In this document: positions 1-8,968 of the stretch, piece by piece
Position numbering within the stretch: the first letter of the stretch is position 1
How the letters are laid out: every line of letters begins with the position of its first letter
DNA from: an uncultured Gammaproteobacteria bacterium
GTDB taxonomy: Bacteria > Pseudomonadota > Gammaproteobacteria > Pseudomonadales > Azotimanducaceae
Direction of reading: 5' to 3'
NCBI GenBank assembly: GCA_913043815.1
Contig: CAJWNY010000004.1
Span: 1 to 64,000, forward strand
Length of the DNA stretch: 64,000 nucleotides
Translations under genes and position numbers: made by a program
Notes under the pieces: generated by a model
Told to the model about the DNA's origin: nothing
The model's database searches: none
The model's input: only the letters and a program-made list of their open reading frames with translations

Positions 1-1
1 A

Positions 2-121
2 CCACAGACTCCGGGACCACAGACTCCGGGACCACAGACTTTGGGATCGCAGACTCCTGGGCCGCAGACTTCAGGGCCGCAGATTCCAGGACCACAGACC
101 TTGGGGTCGCAGACTTCCGAA
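2..121 (+). repeat. In-frame 15-bp tandem repeat encoding the pentapeptide [PS]Q[TI][PLS][GE] (8 copies visible, continuing past the window edge)
   Basis: Codon-by-codon reading: PQTPG PQTPG PQTLG SQTPG PQTSG PQIPG PQTLG SQTSE. Confidence 0.9.
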
Positions 122-1276
122 TCAATAGGTGGATCTCAGCAATTCACGACTGAAACAATTCCTAGTAAAAGTTACAGTGATGAATCTAAGGTGATTGCGG
201 AGTCAAACACGGAAGTAGCCTCTTCAATTTTAAGTGGCTTGTTGAGTAAAAGCGCTTTACGAAATAACCCTGCAGAAAGAACTATTGAAAATGCATCGCA
301 GGGCGCATTAACTCAAGCCACAAATCTGGATAGGTCGGCAGACAGCACCTTGTCGGCGCTACGAGCGCTACAAGCCTTTAGTTTGGTAAAGCCAGACGCC
401 AAGACTGGCGACCTTCGTCCCGGTAGTGGTGAGTTGGTGAACCCGATGGCCAGCACTATGATCGGTGCTCATGATTTGCGCGCTCAGCGTCAGCAAATAA
501 TACGCGGAGGGCAATCTGCTGAAGCAAGTAAAGATTTTGCTGAAAAGGAAGTTGATGGGTCGGACAAAGCGAGCATGGCCAAGATCATGTCCGAAAAATT
601 ATCTATCTCTGACTTGAGACAAGCAAGACAAGCAATTGATTCAGCTATGGAATTTGCTCGCTCGAACGTCCAGAATAGAGAGGATTTATTATCTGCGCCG
701 GTTGCGGGGGAGAGCGCATTTGCTGCTAGTTCAACGCTAGCTGCACCGCCCGTCAGCGCACTTCAAGGTGCAACGACTAACGTAGCGCCGGTGACCACCA
801 GTTTAGGCGGAGTGCTAAGTGCCAATGATCCGAGTTTAATGCAGGCGCGGATGCAGCCTTATCAAGATTGGGCTGAAAAATTCGGCGAAGTGCTGGGACA
901 AAAATTGTCCTTAGCAGTGAAGCAAGGGACCTGGGCGATAAAGTTAAACCTGAACCCACATAGTTTGGGTGAAATTGCTATTTCGCTGGAGGTTGGCGAA
1001 AAGGGAATTGAGGGCCAATTGTCAGCAAATGACGGCGCTGTTCGTCAATTAATGAGTGACGCACTGCCTAAGCTTCGCGCCTCGCTAGAGGATCTTTTCG
1101 GTCAAAGCGGTAACGTAAATATTGAAGTGGGCAGCGACGACGCGACCAAAGATAAACAGTCATCCGGGGACATGGTGGAAATAGCCATAGATCTTGAAGA
1201 CGAAATGTTTAATGACAGCAAAGTTATGTCAGGAAGCGGTATCACCTTGCGAGATGGTTTTGATGTCTTGGTTTAA
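2..1276 (+). CDS. fliK: Flagellar hook-length control protein FliK (5' end outside the window)
   Basis: Frame is open from the window edge (CCA CAG ACT... from nt 2). C-terminal Flg_hook-like region 'WAIKLNLNPHSLGEIAISLEVGEKGIEGQLSANDGAVRQLMSDALPKLRASLEDLFG'; directly upstream of fliL-fliM-fliN. Confidence 0.9.
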   Translation, partial: PQTPGPQTPGPQTLGSQTPGPQTSGPQIPGPQTLGSQTSESIGGSQQFTTETIPSKSYSDESKVIAESNTEVASSILSGLLSKSALRNNPAERTIENASQGALTQATNLDRSADSTLSALRALQAFSLVKPDAKTGDLRPGSGELVNPMASTMIGAHDLRAQRQQIIRGGQSAEASKDFAEKEVDGSDKASMAKIMSEKLSISDLRQARQAIDSAMEFARSNVQNREDLLSAPVAGESAFAASSTLAAPPVSALQGATTNVAPVTTSLGGVLSANDPSLMQARMQPYQDWAEKFGEVLGQKLSLAVKQGTWAIKLNLNPHSLGEIAISLEVGEKGIEGQLSANDGAVRQLMSDALPKLRASLEDLFGQSGNVNIEVGSDDATKDKQSSGDMVEIAIDLEDEMFNDSKVMSGSGITLRDGFDVLV

Positions 1277-1315
1277 ATTTTACAGGTGCAGTGCACCAAA
1301 AGTTAGGAGAATAAA

Positions 1316-1891
1316 GTGGCTGAAGTAGAAGATGTTGAAGCATCCGGCGGCAAAGGCGGTCTGATTAAAATTATTCTTGTTGTTCTTTTAGTGCTAATTG
1401 TAGCTATTGGCTCAGCCTTGGGCAGCCTCTTTTTTACTGGGTTTTTTGACGCGCCCGAAGAAGATGCGGCAGAAATAGCCATTGCCGAGTTAGAGGCTGA
1501 AATAGAAAATACTGAAGCGCTGCAGCAACCGGAAAAAGTTTCTAAGGAAACTTTGGAGGAAGAAAAATTCAAACCAGCGTATCACTCGTTTTCTGCGCCT
1601 TTTGTCGCCAACGTAATGAACTCGCGCAAGGTTTTGCAAATCTCCTTAGCCATAATGACTTACTATGACGAAAGGGTAATAGAAGCAATAACGACCCATG
1701 AGTTGGCAATCACTTCGTCAATTCTTGACCGCTTGCGTATGATCACAGAGCCGGAGATTAAAGATCCGGATTTTCGTCGTGAGCTTGCCGAAGACTTAAC
1801 GTTGGTGATTAACGAGGTTTTAGAGAAGTTTGAAGAATTCAAATTCGCTGGCGTTGAAGAGGTCTATTTCACAGGTTTTGTAGTCCAATAA
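1316..1891 (+). CDS. fliL: Flagellar basal body-associated protein FliL
   Basis: GTG start; single N-terminal TM helix and FliL-like periplasmic domain ending 'GVEEVYFTGFVVQ'; position between fliK and fliM. Confidence 0.9.
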   Translation: MAEVEDVEASGGKGGLIKIILVVLLVLIVAIGSALGSLFFTGFFDAPEEDAAEIAIAELEAEIENTEALQQPEKVSKETLEEEKFKPAYHSFSAPFVANVMNSRKVLQISLAIMTYYDERVIEAITTHELAITSSILDRLRMITEPEIKDPDFRRELAEDLTLVINEVLEKFEEFKFAGVEEVYFTGFVVQ

Positions 1892-1956
1892 AATTCTAGC
1901 ATTTAGCTTTACAGTTGGCGTGATCAATTATTCATGCCCCGATTCAGAAGAAAAAT

Positions 1957-2964
1957 ATGGCTGATGACAATAGTAGGTTGCTGTCCGATGAAGAATTGCT
2001 CGCCATCGAAGAAATGGTTGCTTCGGGTGACCTAGATGGAGAGGGATTTAACGTTGGCGTTGCGTCAAATCGCTATGACTTGACACTGCAAGACACCAGC
2101 GTTGGCGTTAATGTAACGGCCATCGAGCAGATCAATGATCGGTTTCATCGTTTCTTGCGTGCCGGGCTGCTTGAGGATTTGCGCTACAACCCGAAGCTCA
2201 AATCGGGGCGTATTGACATCATAAAGTATAGTGAATATGTACAGAGCACGGAGCCGCCGGTTTCTGTCAATGTTTTGAGGATAGACCCACTGCGCGGAGA
2301 GTGTCTTTGTCTAATCCACTCTCAAGTTGTTTTTAGTTGTTTAGATAACTGGTTTGGTGGTAACGCACGCACACTTGCGTCTGTGCCAGCGGGGCGGATT
2401 TTTACGCCTACAGAAACAGCAGTGATCGATAAAATACGCAGCGTAGTTTTTGACTCGCTTACTGAGGCTTGGTCGCCGTTCCTAAAGATAGAATGCGAAA
2501 TTTCCTCTGCCGAAATTAGTGCGGTGTTTGCAAACATCGCTGCAGATGACGATATGGTAATTCTTAATCGATTCGAAACGGAAATTATGGGCGATGAGAG
2601 CGAGAAAGGCTTTATAGATATCGTCTACCCTTACGCTAGCTTAAAGTTAGTTCGCGATGTGCTGCGTGCTCGAGTTGAGACCAGTCCTGGCAATGCTCAG
2701 GCAGAGAGTGAGTGGAGCAAGACTTTAAACGCAAGTGTTGATGAAGTAGAAGCAAAGGTCGTGGTGAAGGCCGCAGAAATTTCTATCTCCATTGATCAGT
2801 TATCAAATCTCAAAGTGGGAGATTGGTTGCCGTTTAGAGCGCCAGACCATGCCGAAGTCTCCGTAAATGGGTTCCCAATTTTTAACGCGGATGTTGGAAG
2901 TCGCGGTAACCAAGTCGCAGTTCAAATTGTCAGTAGCGTTTTGTCAAAGGAAAATCATGAGTGA
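1957..2964 (+). CDS. fliM: Flagellar motor switch protein FliM
   Basis: N-terminal 'LLSDEELLAIEEMV', 'YDLTLQDTSVGVNVTAIEQINDRFHRFLRAGL', 'FIDIVYPYASLKLVRDVL'. Confidence 0.95.
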   Translation: MADDNSRLLSDEELLAIEEMVASGDLDGEGFNVGVASNRYDLTLQDTSVGVNVTAIEQINDRFHRFLRAGLLEDLRYNPKLKSGRIDIIKYSEYVQSTEPPVSVNVLRIDPLRGECLCLIHSQVVFSCLDNWFGGNARTLASVPAGRIFTPTETAVIDKIRSVVFDSLTEAWSPFLKIECEISSAEISAVFANIAADDDMVILNRFETEIMGDESEKGFIDIVYPYASLKLVRDVLRARVETSPGNAQAESEWSKTLNASVDEVEAKVVVKAAEISISIDQLSNLKVGDWLPFRAPDHAEVSVNGFPIFNADVGSRGNQVAVQIVSSVLSKENHE

Positions 2965-3271
2965 AAATGAAGAAAATTTAGAATCCCCAGCCGCTGAGTC
3001 GGAGGCCGAATCGAATATTGATCAAGAGGTCATTCGCGCAATACCCATCTCAATGACGGTTGAAGTCGGCAGCACCAGTTTAAAACTGCGCGACTTGCTG
3101 CGACTCTCCCAAGGCAGCGTCCTAGAGTTAGATCGCTCTGTAGGGGAATTAATGGACGTGAAGATTAACAATACCATCATCGCAAAGGGCGAAGTGGTTA
3201 CAGTGGGCGATAAGCTTGGTATTAGCGTTGTTGAAATCGTCGCGCCGCTGGAAAGAGTTAAGCCGGTCTAG
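2957..3271 (+). CDS. fliN: Flagellar motor switch protein FliN
   Basis: ATG at 2957 overlaps the fliM stop; 'IPISMTVEVGSTSLKLRDLLRLSQGSVLELDRSVGELMDVKINNTIIAKGEVVTVGDKLGISVVEI'. ORF-track start (2867) is too far upstream. Confidence 0.93.
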   Translation: MSENEENLESPAAESEAESNIDQEVIRAIPISMTVEVGSTSLKLRDLLRLSQGSVLELDRSVGELMDVKINNTIIAKGEVVTVGDKLGISVVEIVAPLERVKPV

Positions 3272-3275
3272 CTCA

Positions 3276-3635
3276 ATGGAAGTTTCACCGCTAGTTTCAG
3301 CTTTTCTTAGCTTCTTATTTGTTATTGGTTTGTTGCTTTTGACTCTTTGGTTTATCAGGGCTAGAGGCGTAGGCGTTGCGACAAGAACAAGCGGAGATCT
3401 GCAAGTGATGCAAACTCTGCGTATGGGAGCCAAGCATCATCTTAGCGTTGTTAGATATGGCGATCGGACATTACTGCTGGGCATTAGTGGGCAACAAATA
3501 TCCCTTTTGGACAACCAAGCCTCGGATGACTCGCCTATGCGCGAAAATAGTGAGGACTCACTAAACGGCCCTGCCTCAGGCCAGCCTCCAAAATCGTTTG
3601 CGGCAAATCTGAAAAGCCTATTACCGAAGCGCTAG
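3276..3635 (+). CDS. fliO: Flagellar biosynthetic protein FliO
   Basis: ATG at 3276 in frame with the track ORF; N-terminal TM then 'VMQTLRMGAKHHLSVVRYGDRTLLLGISGQQISLL'; follows fliN. Confidence 0.85.
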   Translation: MEVSPLVSAFLSFLFVIGLLLLTLWFIRARGVGVATRTSGDLQVMQTLRMGAKHHLSVVRYGDRTLLLGISGQQISLLDNQASDDSPMRENSEDSLNGPASGQPPKSFAANLKSLLPKR

Positions 3636-3755
3636 GCTAGTGAGGTGTTGGACCATTGGTCTTGTACCCCTTTTGCATGCGGTTCATAGTAATGGTACTT
3701 CCAAAAGTAATTTTAAGAATAATATCCCTAATCAAAATAAAAGAGTCCTAATCTC

Positions 3756-4469
3756 GTGAATAAAACTAATGATTACAGCGATGATAAAGCCTACCGAAGA
3801 ATGCTTTTTGAACTTGGTTCTCTGGTGAATGGTAATCGGGCCAGAAGTCATGCTCACCGAAGTCAAATTATCGATAATGTGACGAATGGCCTAAGTAGCT
3901 TGTTAACAGCCTTTAGCCGAAATCGCAATTTGATGAGCGAGTCTACGACTAATATCTACCGGTCGCGTAGGGTGTTTCTTGAGAGCAAGTCTGATTACCA
4001 GGCGCTAAACGCCGAGCAGCGGCAGCGAGTTATGGACGAGATAGAATATCAATGCCTAAAGCAACGCTCTGACAGCAATCGAGAAATCATGTCTTTGAAC
4101 GTCGCTTTGACGCGCTTCAACCAAGAATTCGTTCAACTGTTGGAAGCTGTAAAAGAAACTAACGCAGCCAAACTCTATTTCAATGATGTTCAGCACGAGC
4201 ACAACGTCGAAATATTAGATAACGGTTTGGACGCTGTAGGTCTTACAGAAGGAGCTGGAGAATTTGGTAACCTAATTGCCCAGCTTACGGAGCAAGTAAG
4301 CGCAAATACCGAACTTTTAGAAGAAGGTTTCGAAGCTTCTAACCAGAATGGGCAGAAATTTGCAGAAATCCGTGAATCCTTAGAGGCGGAATTAGCAGCT
4401 ATTGACGAGTGTTGGGATAAGATCGAAGCCCAGCAAGCTCTAGCAGCTGAACTGGTGGCTTCACTCTGA
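3756..4469 (+). CDS. Hypothetical cytoplasmic coiled-coil protein inserted between fliO and fliP
   Basis: 237-aa ORF with its own ATG, helix-rich, Glu/Gln/Leu-rich C-terminus, no TM or signal peptide; no family recognised. Confidence 0.7.
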   Translation: MNKTNDYSDDKAYRRMLFELGSLVNGNRARSHAHRSQIIDNVTNGLSSLLTAFSRNRNLMSESTTNIYRSRRVFLESKSDYQALNAEQRQRVMDEIEYQCLKQRSDSNREIMSLNVALTRFNQEFVQLLEAVKETNAAKLYFNDVQHEHNVEILDNGLDAVGLTEGAGEFGNLIAQLTEQVSANTELLEEGFEASNQNGQKFAEIRESLEAELAAIDECWDKIEAQQALAAELVASL

Positions 4470-4567
4470 TCGAACTTCTGCTTTTGTTGTGTCTGACTGA
4501 GCTCAAAAAATTGCCAACGTTGGCTTTGCGAGAAAGCTGCTCTTAAGGGTGGTGCGCGCCAGAGAAG

Positions 4568-5587
4568 TCAGGGCTGTAGACTCTTTTCTTCTAAAAGTAT
4601 TTCCACTGCGCCCAGTAACTCCGAGTCCAGGGTGGTGCCAAGCCACACTGGCAGGTTGTTACGTAGCTTAAGCAACTGTGATTCAGTGCAATTTACCCCA
4701 GTTTTTTCTAGCCAGCGGCGAAACTTCTCCCCGCGTTCACCGGGACTGTGGTGGCTCAAAAGCAGTGATCTTACACCTGCGGTTGAACAAGGGTTGTCGG
4801 GTTTTGTTTGGACTCGCCCTGTGCTCTTTACGTCAAGAGTCTGGTTGCTAAACGTATTCGTGGAAGTGGGCTCGTTTGACAGAGCTTCTTGAAGGGCATT
4901 TTGCGCTTCTGGCTCCTCTGTAGTTTCCAGCGATTCTCTAAGCAAAGCAGCGTCCTCCGCTAGCTCGGGCGCCGCGCTGGCGGCTGCATTTGCTGATTTT
5001 TCTTTTATTTGGTTTGCGATTTTTTCGGAGGTTGTGTCGTCTTCGGCAAGAATATCGCGCTGTTTAAATACTGCTTCCGCATAGTCTGTTGCCTGTTGTG
5101 GAAACCCCTCTGCGTTTGCAATTGTGGTGGGTCCAAGATGGTAACTACCTAAGGCTTGAATTAAAGAATCGTTACTTTCAATTTCTGCATTTTGGTCTAT
5201 TAGTTCTTTAAGATAGCTCACTCCTGCGTCTATATTTATGCATGGGTCAAATAACAGTTCGCGCTGCGTGATACCCAAATGCTCTGCTGTGAGAGGCCAC
5301 TTTATCTGCATAACACCGATCGCTTCTGAACTAGATACCGCCTCTGGGTTTAAGCTGCTTTCTACAATAGCCACGGCGATAGCCAGTTCAACATCGATAC
5401 TGTAGCGCTCTGCAGAGCGAATAAAGCAGGTTATATAGGGTATATCGCTAAGACGCTTGTCTGGTGTCTTGCCCGAATTTTCTGCCTCGGCCCAAGCCGT
5501 GTTTAAAACCGGCATAGTTAAAAAAACAAGCATTGCGAACTGCATCTGTCTCGTAAATGTTGGAGAGCGTAATAGTGATTTAATCAA
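4568..5587 (-). CDS. Lytic transglycosylase (SLT domain) with long unknown C-terminal extension
   Basis: Signal-like N-terminus; SLT motifs 'AIVESSLNPEAVSSSEAIGVMQI', 'DPCINIDAGVSYLKELI', 'ALGSYHLGP'; residues after ~190 are not recognisable. Confidence 0.8.
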   Translation of the reverse strand: MIKSLLRSPTFTRQMQFAMLVFLTMPVLNTAWAEAENSGKTPDKRLSDIPYITCFIRSAERYSIDVELAIAVAIVESSLNPEAVSSSEAIGVMQIKWPLTAEHLGITQRELLFDPCINIDAGVSYLKELIDQNAEIESNDSLIQALGSYHLGPTTIANAEGFPQQATDYAEAVFKQRDILAEDDTTSEKIANQIKEKSANAAASAAPELAEDAALLRESLETTEEPEAQNALQEALSNEPTSTNTFSNQTLDVKSTGRVQTKPDNPCSTAGVRSLLLSHHSPGERGEKFRRWLEKTGVNCTESQLLKLRNNLPVWLGTTLDSELLGAVEILLEEKSLQP

Positions 5588-5820
5588 GTCGAGGTATTCC
5601 TAAGTTCATCCAGAGCTTTAGTTTTAGATACAAGTGCTGCGCTGGTCGCTAATGAGTCCCGTTTTGCCCGGCTATGCCGCCCCTTGTTTCTAGATAGTTA
5701 TGCAAAGAATAGCGCCTCGTCAAGCCGTCGAAAAATCGACCAATGGAGTTAAAAAGACGTCACTTTTTTTAGTGTTTCACCTTGGCTACGATAACTCATT
5801 GATTCATATACGTATTATTA

Positions 5821-5837
5821 TTGGCATCGACTTTGCA
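5821..5837 (+). promoter_or_regulatory. Putative sigma-54 (-24/-12) promoter upstream of fliP
   Basis: TTGGCATCGACTTTGCA: GG-N10-GC spacing and close match to TTGGCACG-N4-TTGCW; 118 nt before the fliP start. Confidence 0.65.
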
Positions 5838-5954
5838 TATACATTCTCGTAAGACCTAATGGCAAGAAATTGCCACCGATCATATTTCTGGCAACGCCTT
5901 GCAGGCTTTCTACCTGTTGCAGCGGAAAGGGTCTAAAAGAAAATGAAGGTTTAA

Positions 5955-6746
5955 ATGGTATCACTGAACAAAAGCATAAGCGAAACTCGCAAAGAGCAGG
6001 CCAAAGGCCGTTTATCTATTTTAGTATTGGCCAGTCTATTTCTGGCATTACCGAGTTTCGGTTATGCCGAAGGCATCCCTGCCTTGAAAATTCTAGAAGC
6101 TAACGAAGGCGGCACAGAGTACAGCTTGTCTCTACAACTGCTTATTGTTATGACGCTGTTGGGTTTTTTGCCCTCTATCCTTATTTTGATGACCTCTTTT
6201 ACCCGAATAATTATTGTTCTTTCTCTATTGCGTCAAGCCATGGGTACAGCGCAAACCCCTCCAAATCAGGTGTTGGTAGGTATTGCGATTTTTTTGACTC
6301 TTTTTATTATGAATCCGGTTCTAGAATCTATTTACAACAACGCACTTGAGCCAGTACAAAATAACGAGATCACATTTCAAGAGGGTTTAGATCGCGCACG
6401 AGTACCGCTACAAGAATTTATGTTGAATCAGACTCGTGAGAAAGATCTGATTATGTTTATGGAGATGTCCCAGTCTCCTGCCGTAGAAAATGCTGACGAT
6501 ATTCCTTTGAGCGCCTTGGTGCCGGCGTTCATTACCTCGGAACTAAAAACGGCTTTCACGATAGGCTTTTTGATTTATATCCCCTTCATCATTATTGACT
6601 TAGTAGTAGCCAGTGTCTTGATGTCCATGGGTATGATGATGCTCTCGCCAATGATGATTTCCATGCCTTTTAAACTCCTTCTTTTTGTACTCGTTGACGG
6701 CTGGGGATTAGTTACCAGCTCCCTCGTCGCTACATTTGTAACTTGA
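5955..6746 (+). CDS. fliP: Flagellar type III export membrane protein FliP
   Basis: 'LIVMTLLGFLPSILILMTSFTRIIIVLSLLRQAMGTAQTPPNQVLVGIAIFLTLFIMNPV', 'ELKTAFTIGFLIYIPFIIIDLVVASVLMSMGMMMLSPMMISMPFKLLLFVLVDGW'. Confidence 0.97.
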   Translation: MVSLNKSISETRKEQAKGRLSILVLASLFLALPSFGYAEGIPALKILEANEGGTEYSLSLQLLIVMTLLGFLPSILILMTSFTRIIIVLSLLRQAMGTAQTPPNQVLVGIAIFLTLFIMNPVLESIYNNALEPVQNNEITFQEGLDRARVPLQEFMLNQTREKDLIMFMEMSQSPAVENADDIPLSALVPAFITSELKTAFTIGFLIYIPFIIIDLVVASVLMSMGMMMLSPMMISMPFKLLLFVLVDGWGLVTSSLVATFVT

Positions 6747-6754
6747 GGTAAGCC

Positions 6755-7024
6755 ATGGATACATCACTTGTAATGGATATTGCGGTTGACTCGTTACGCG
6801 TAACTGTACTAGTTGCAGCGCCGATATTAGCGGCGGCTCTAATGTCTGGTCTGCTTGTTGGTATTTTGCAAGCAGCTACCTCTATTCAAGAAATGACTTT
6901 GAGTTTTATTCCGAAATTGGTTGTCATGGTATTGGCAATTCTTATTTTTGGCGAATGGCAAATTGCTGTGCTGGCGGACTACTTTGAAACGATATTTGAA
7001 CGCATAAGAACGATTACGTTATAG
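6755..7024 (+). CDS. fliQ: Flagellar export protein FliQ
   Basis: 89 aa, two TM helices, 'SGLLVGILQAATSIQEMTLSFIPKLV'; between fliP and fliR. Confidence 0.95.
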   Translation: MDTSLVMDIAVDSLRVTVLVAAPILAAALMSGLLVGILQAATSIQEMTLSFIPKLVVMVLAILIFGEWQIAVLADYFETIFERIRTITL

Positions 7025-7030
7025 CCGCGA

Positions 7031-7801
7031 ATGAATATCATGCTTCCAGAAATCGTCAACCTGCTACAAAATTTCATGTGGCCTTTTGTCCGCGTGTCCG
7101 TGGTACTAATTGCGGCACCTTTATTTGGCATGGAGGCGATTACTTTACGTATACGCATAGCCATTGGTTTTGTCCTAACGTGGATGATTTTTCCAATTGT
7201 AGAAGTACCGGAAATAGATCCCCTAAGTATATTTGCAGTACAAATGATGATTAACGAAATAATTGTTGGGATATTGATGGGGTTAACGCTTCAGATCGTA
7301 TTGGCGGCCATAATAACCAGTGGCCAAGCAGTTTCGTCAAGCATGGGTTTGGGTATGGCGAATATGGTTGACCCCAATTTAGGTAACGTCCCAACGCTGT
7401 CTCAGTTTTTTTTGGTAATCAGCATGCTTTTATTCCTAGGTCTGGGTGGTCACCTAGTCATAATCAGTATCCTTGTTCAAAGTTTCACCTCGTTGCCGAT
7501 CGGTGCTGGATTAGCAAATACCAATGCAATACAGGGTTTTTTGGTCTGGTCATCAACAATTTTTATAGGCGCACTAACATTAGTCCTGCCTATAATTTTA
7601 GGATTGCTGATGGTTAACGTTTGTCTTGGTGTAATTTCAAGAGCTTCTCCTAGCTTGAATGTTTTTGCTGTGGGTTTCCCTGCCCTTATACCACTTGGGT
7701 TTGGCATGGTAATTATCACGATGGCATTCATTATTTCGAGAATGGAAAGTCTATGGTTTGCGGGCTTTCAAATTCTTAACGAAAACTTGCTGGGATTGTA
7801 A
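7031..7801 (+). CDS. fliR: Flagellar export protein FliR
   Basis: 'SSSMGLGMANMVDPNLGNVPTLSQFFLVISMLLFLGLGGHLVIISILVQSF'; adjacent to fliQ and flhB. Confidence 0.95.
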   Translation: MNIMLPEIVNLLQNFMWPFVRVSVVLIAAPLFGMEAITLRIRIAIGFVLTWMIFPIVEVPEIDPLSIFAVQMMINEIIVGILMGLTLQIVLAAIITSGQAVSSSMGLGMANMVDPNLGNVPTLSQFFLVISMLLFLGLGGHLVIISILVQSFTSLPIGAGLANTNAIQGFLVWSSTIFIGALTLVLPIILGLLMVNVCLGVISRASPSLNVFAVGFPALIPLGFGMVIITMAFIISRMESLWFAGFQILNENLLGL

Positions 7802-8952
7802 TGGCTGAAGAATCCTCTCAAGACGATAAGACAGAAGAACCGACCGCGAGAAAATTGGAAAAAGCGCGTGAAGACGGTCAGGTTTTGCGCTCTCAAGATA
7901 TGACAATTGCAGCGGTAACTATTTCTGTAATAGCCTCAATGTATGTCGGAGGCTTTTGGTTAGGGCCGCAGTTTGTTGCAATATTTGCCGAAGCTTTGAC
8001 TATTCCAGCAAATTTTGCGTTCGAAGAAGATTTAGCGATTGGGCGTTTCGGCCGCCTGGCCGCAGAAAGTTTTTACGTTATGTTTCCGGTTTTTGCCGTG
8101 GCAGTAGTCATGGCGATAGCTTCGGCTACAGCACTAGGCGGCTTTGTGGTTTCTGGGAAAGCCATCATGCCAAAGGCGAGTAAATTAAATCCTTTGAAGG
8201 GCTTGGTGCGAATTTTTGGTACGAAGGCGTTAGTAGAGTTAGGTAAGGCACTTTTGAAGTTCTCCATGGTGGCGACTATCGGTGGCACCTATCTTTACTT
8301 CAATTTTGATCAAATTTTGAAGATTGGCCAAAGTCCGATTATGAGCGCAATTGTAGAAAGTATTGAGTTTGTTCTATTTGGTGGCTTCATAGCTTCACTC
8401 GCATTGCTGGTGATTGCAGCGGTAGACGTGCCTTATCAAACCTACGAGTTTTTTAAAAAGCTCAAGATGACCAAGCAAGAAATAAAAGATGAGATGAAAG
8501 AGGTTGAGGGTCAACCAGAAGTAAAACAAAAGATTAGGCAAAAACAACAAGAAATGGCCCAAGGCAGAATGCTCGACGACGTACCCAAAGCGGACGTGAT
8601 TGTCACAAACCCACAACACTTCTCTGTTGCTCTGGTTTATGAAATAGATCAAGAAGAGGCTCCGAAGGTGTTGGCAAAGGGCACCAATATGATGGCGAAG
8701 CGAATAAGAGAAGTTGCAACAGAAAATGGCGTTGAAATATTTGAGGCGCCGCTATTAGCGCGCGCGCTGTATTTCACTACTGAAATAGGTATGCCGATAC
8801 CTCCCGGGTTGTTTCACGCAGTGGCTCAGGTCATCGCCTATGTATACAGCCTAAACTCTGTCACCCCCGGTGGTGCAAAAGTGCATAAACCAAGACCCCA
8901 AGTGCCTGAAGAATTGGTATTTGATGAACTTGGACGACGAAACGTTGATTAA
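7801..8952 (+). CDS. flhB: Flagellar export switch protein FlhB
   Basis: 'DKTEEPTARKLEKAREDGQVLRSQDM', 'MTKQEIKDEMKEVEGQPEVKQKIRQKQQEMA', autocleavage region 'VIVTNPQHFSVALVY'. Confidence 0.96.
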   Translation: MAEESSQDDKTEEPTARKLEKAREDGQVLRSQDMTIAAVTISVIASMYVGGFWLGPQFVAIFAEALTIPANFAFEEDLAIGRFGRLAAESFYVMFPVFAVAVVMAIASATALGGFVVSGKAIMPKASKLNPLKGLVRIFGTKALVELGKALLKFSMVATIGGTYLYFNFDQILKIGQSPIMSAIVESIEFVLFGGFIASLALLVIAAVDVPYQTYEFFKKLKMTKQEIKDEMKEVEGQPEVKQKIRQKQQEMAQGRMLDDVPKADVIVTNPQHFSVALVYEIDQEEAPKVLAKGTNMMAKRIREVATENGVEIFEAPLLARALYFTTEIGMPIPPGLFHAVAQVIAYVYSLNSVTPGGAKVHKPRPQVPEELVFDELGRRNVD

Positions 8953-8968
8953 AAAACAGGATAAAAAA

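Noticed and set aside
4632-4892. Numerous antisense/overlapping ORFs of 60-140 aa in the track (e.g. 4632..4892, 16495..16839, 16987..17409, 17440..17955, 40721..41218, 57540..57872)
   Set aside because: They lie opposite or out of frame with well-supported genes, show no recognisable motifs and look like shadow ORFs.
5700-5720. Reverse-strand sigma-54 promoter for the transglycosylase gene (TGCAAAGAATAGCGCC)
   Set aside because: Spacing is off by one and the -24 element is poorly matched.
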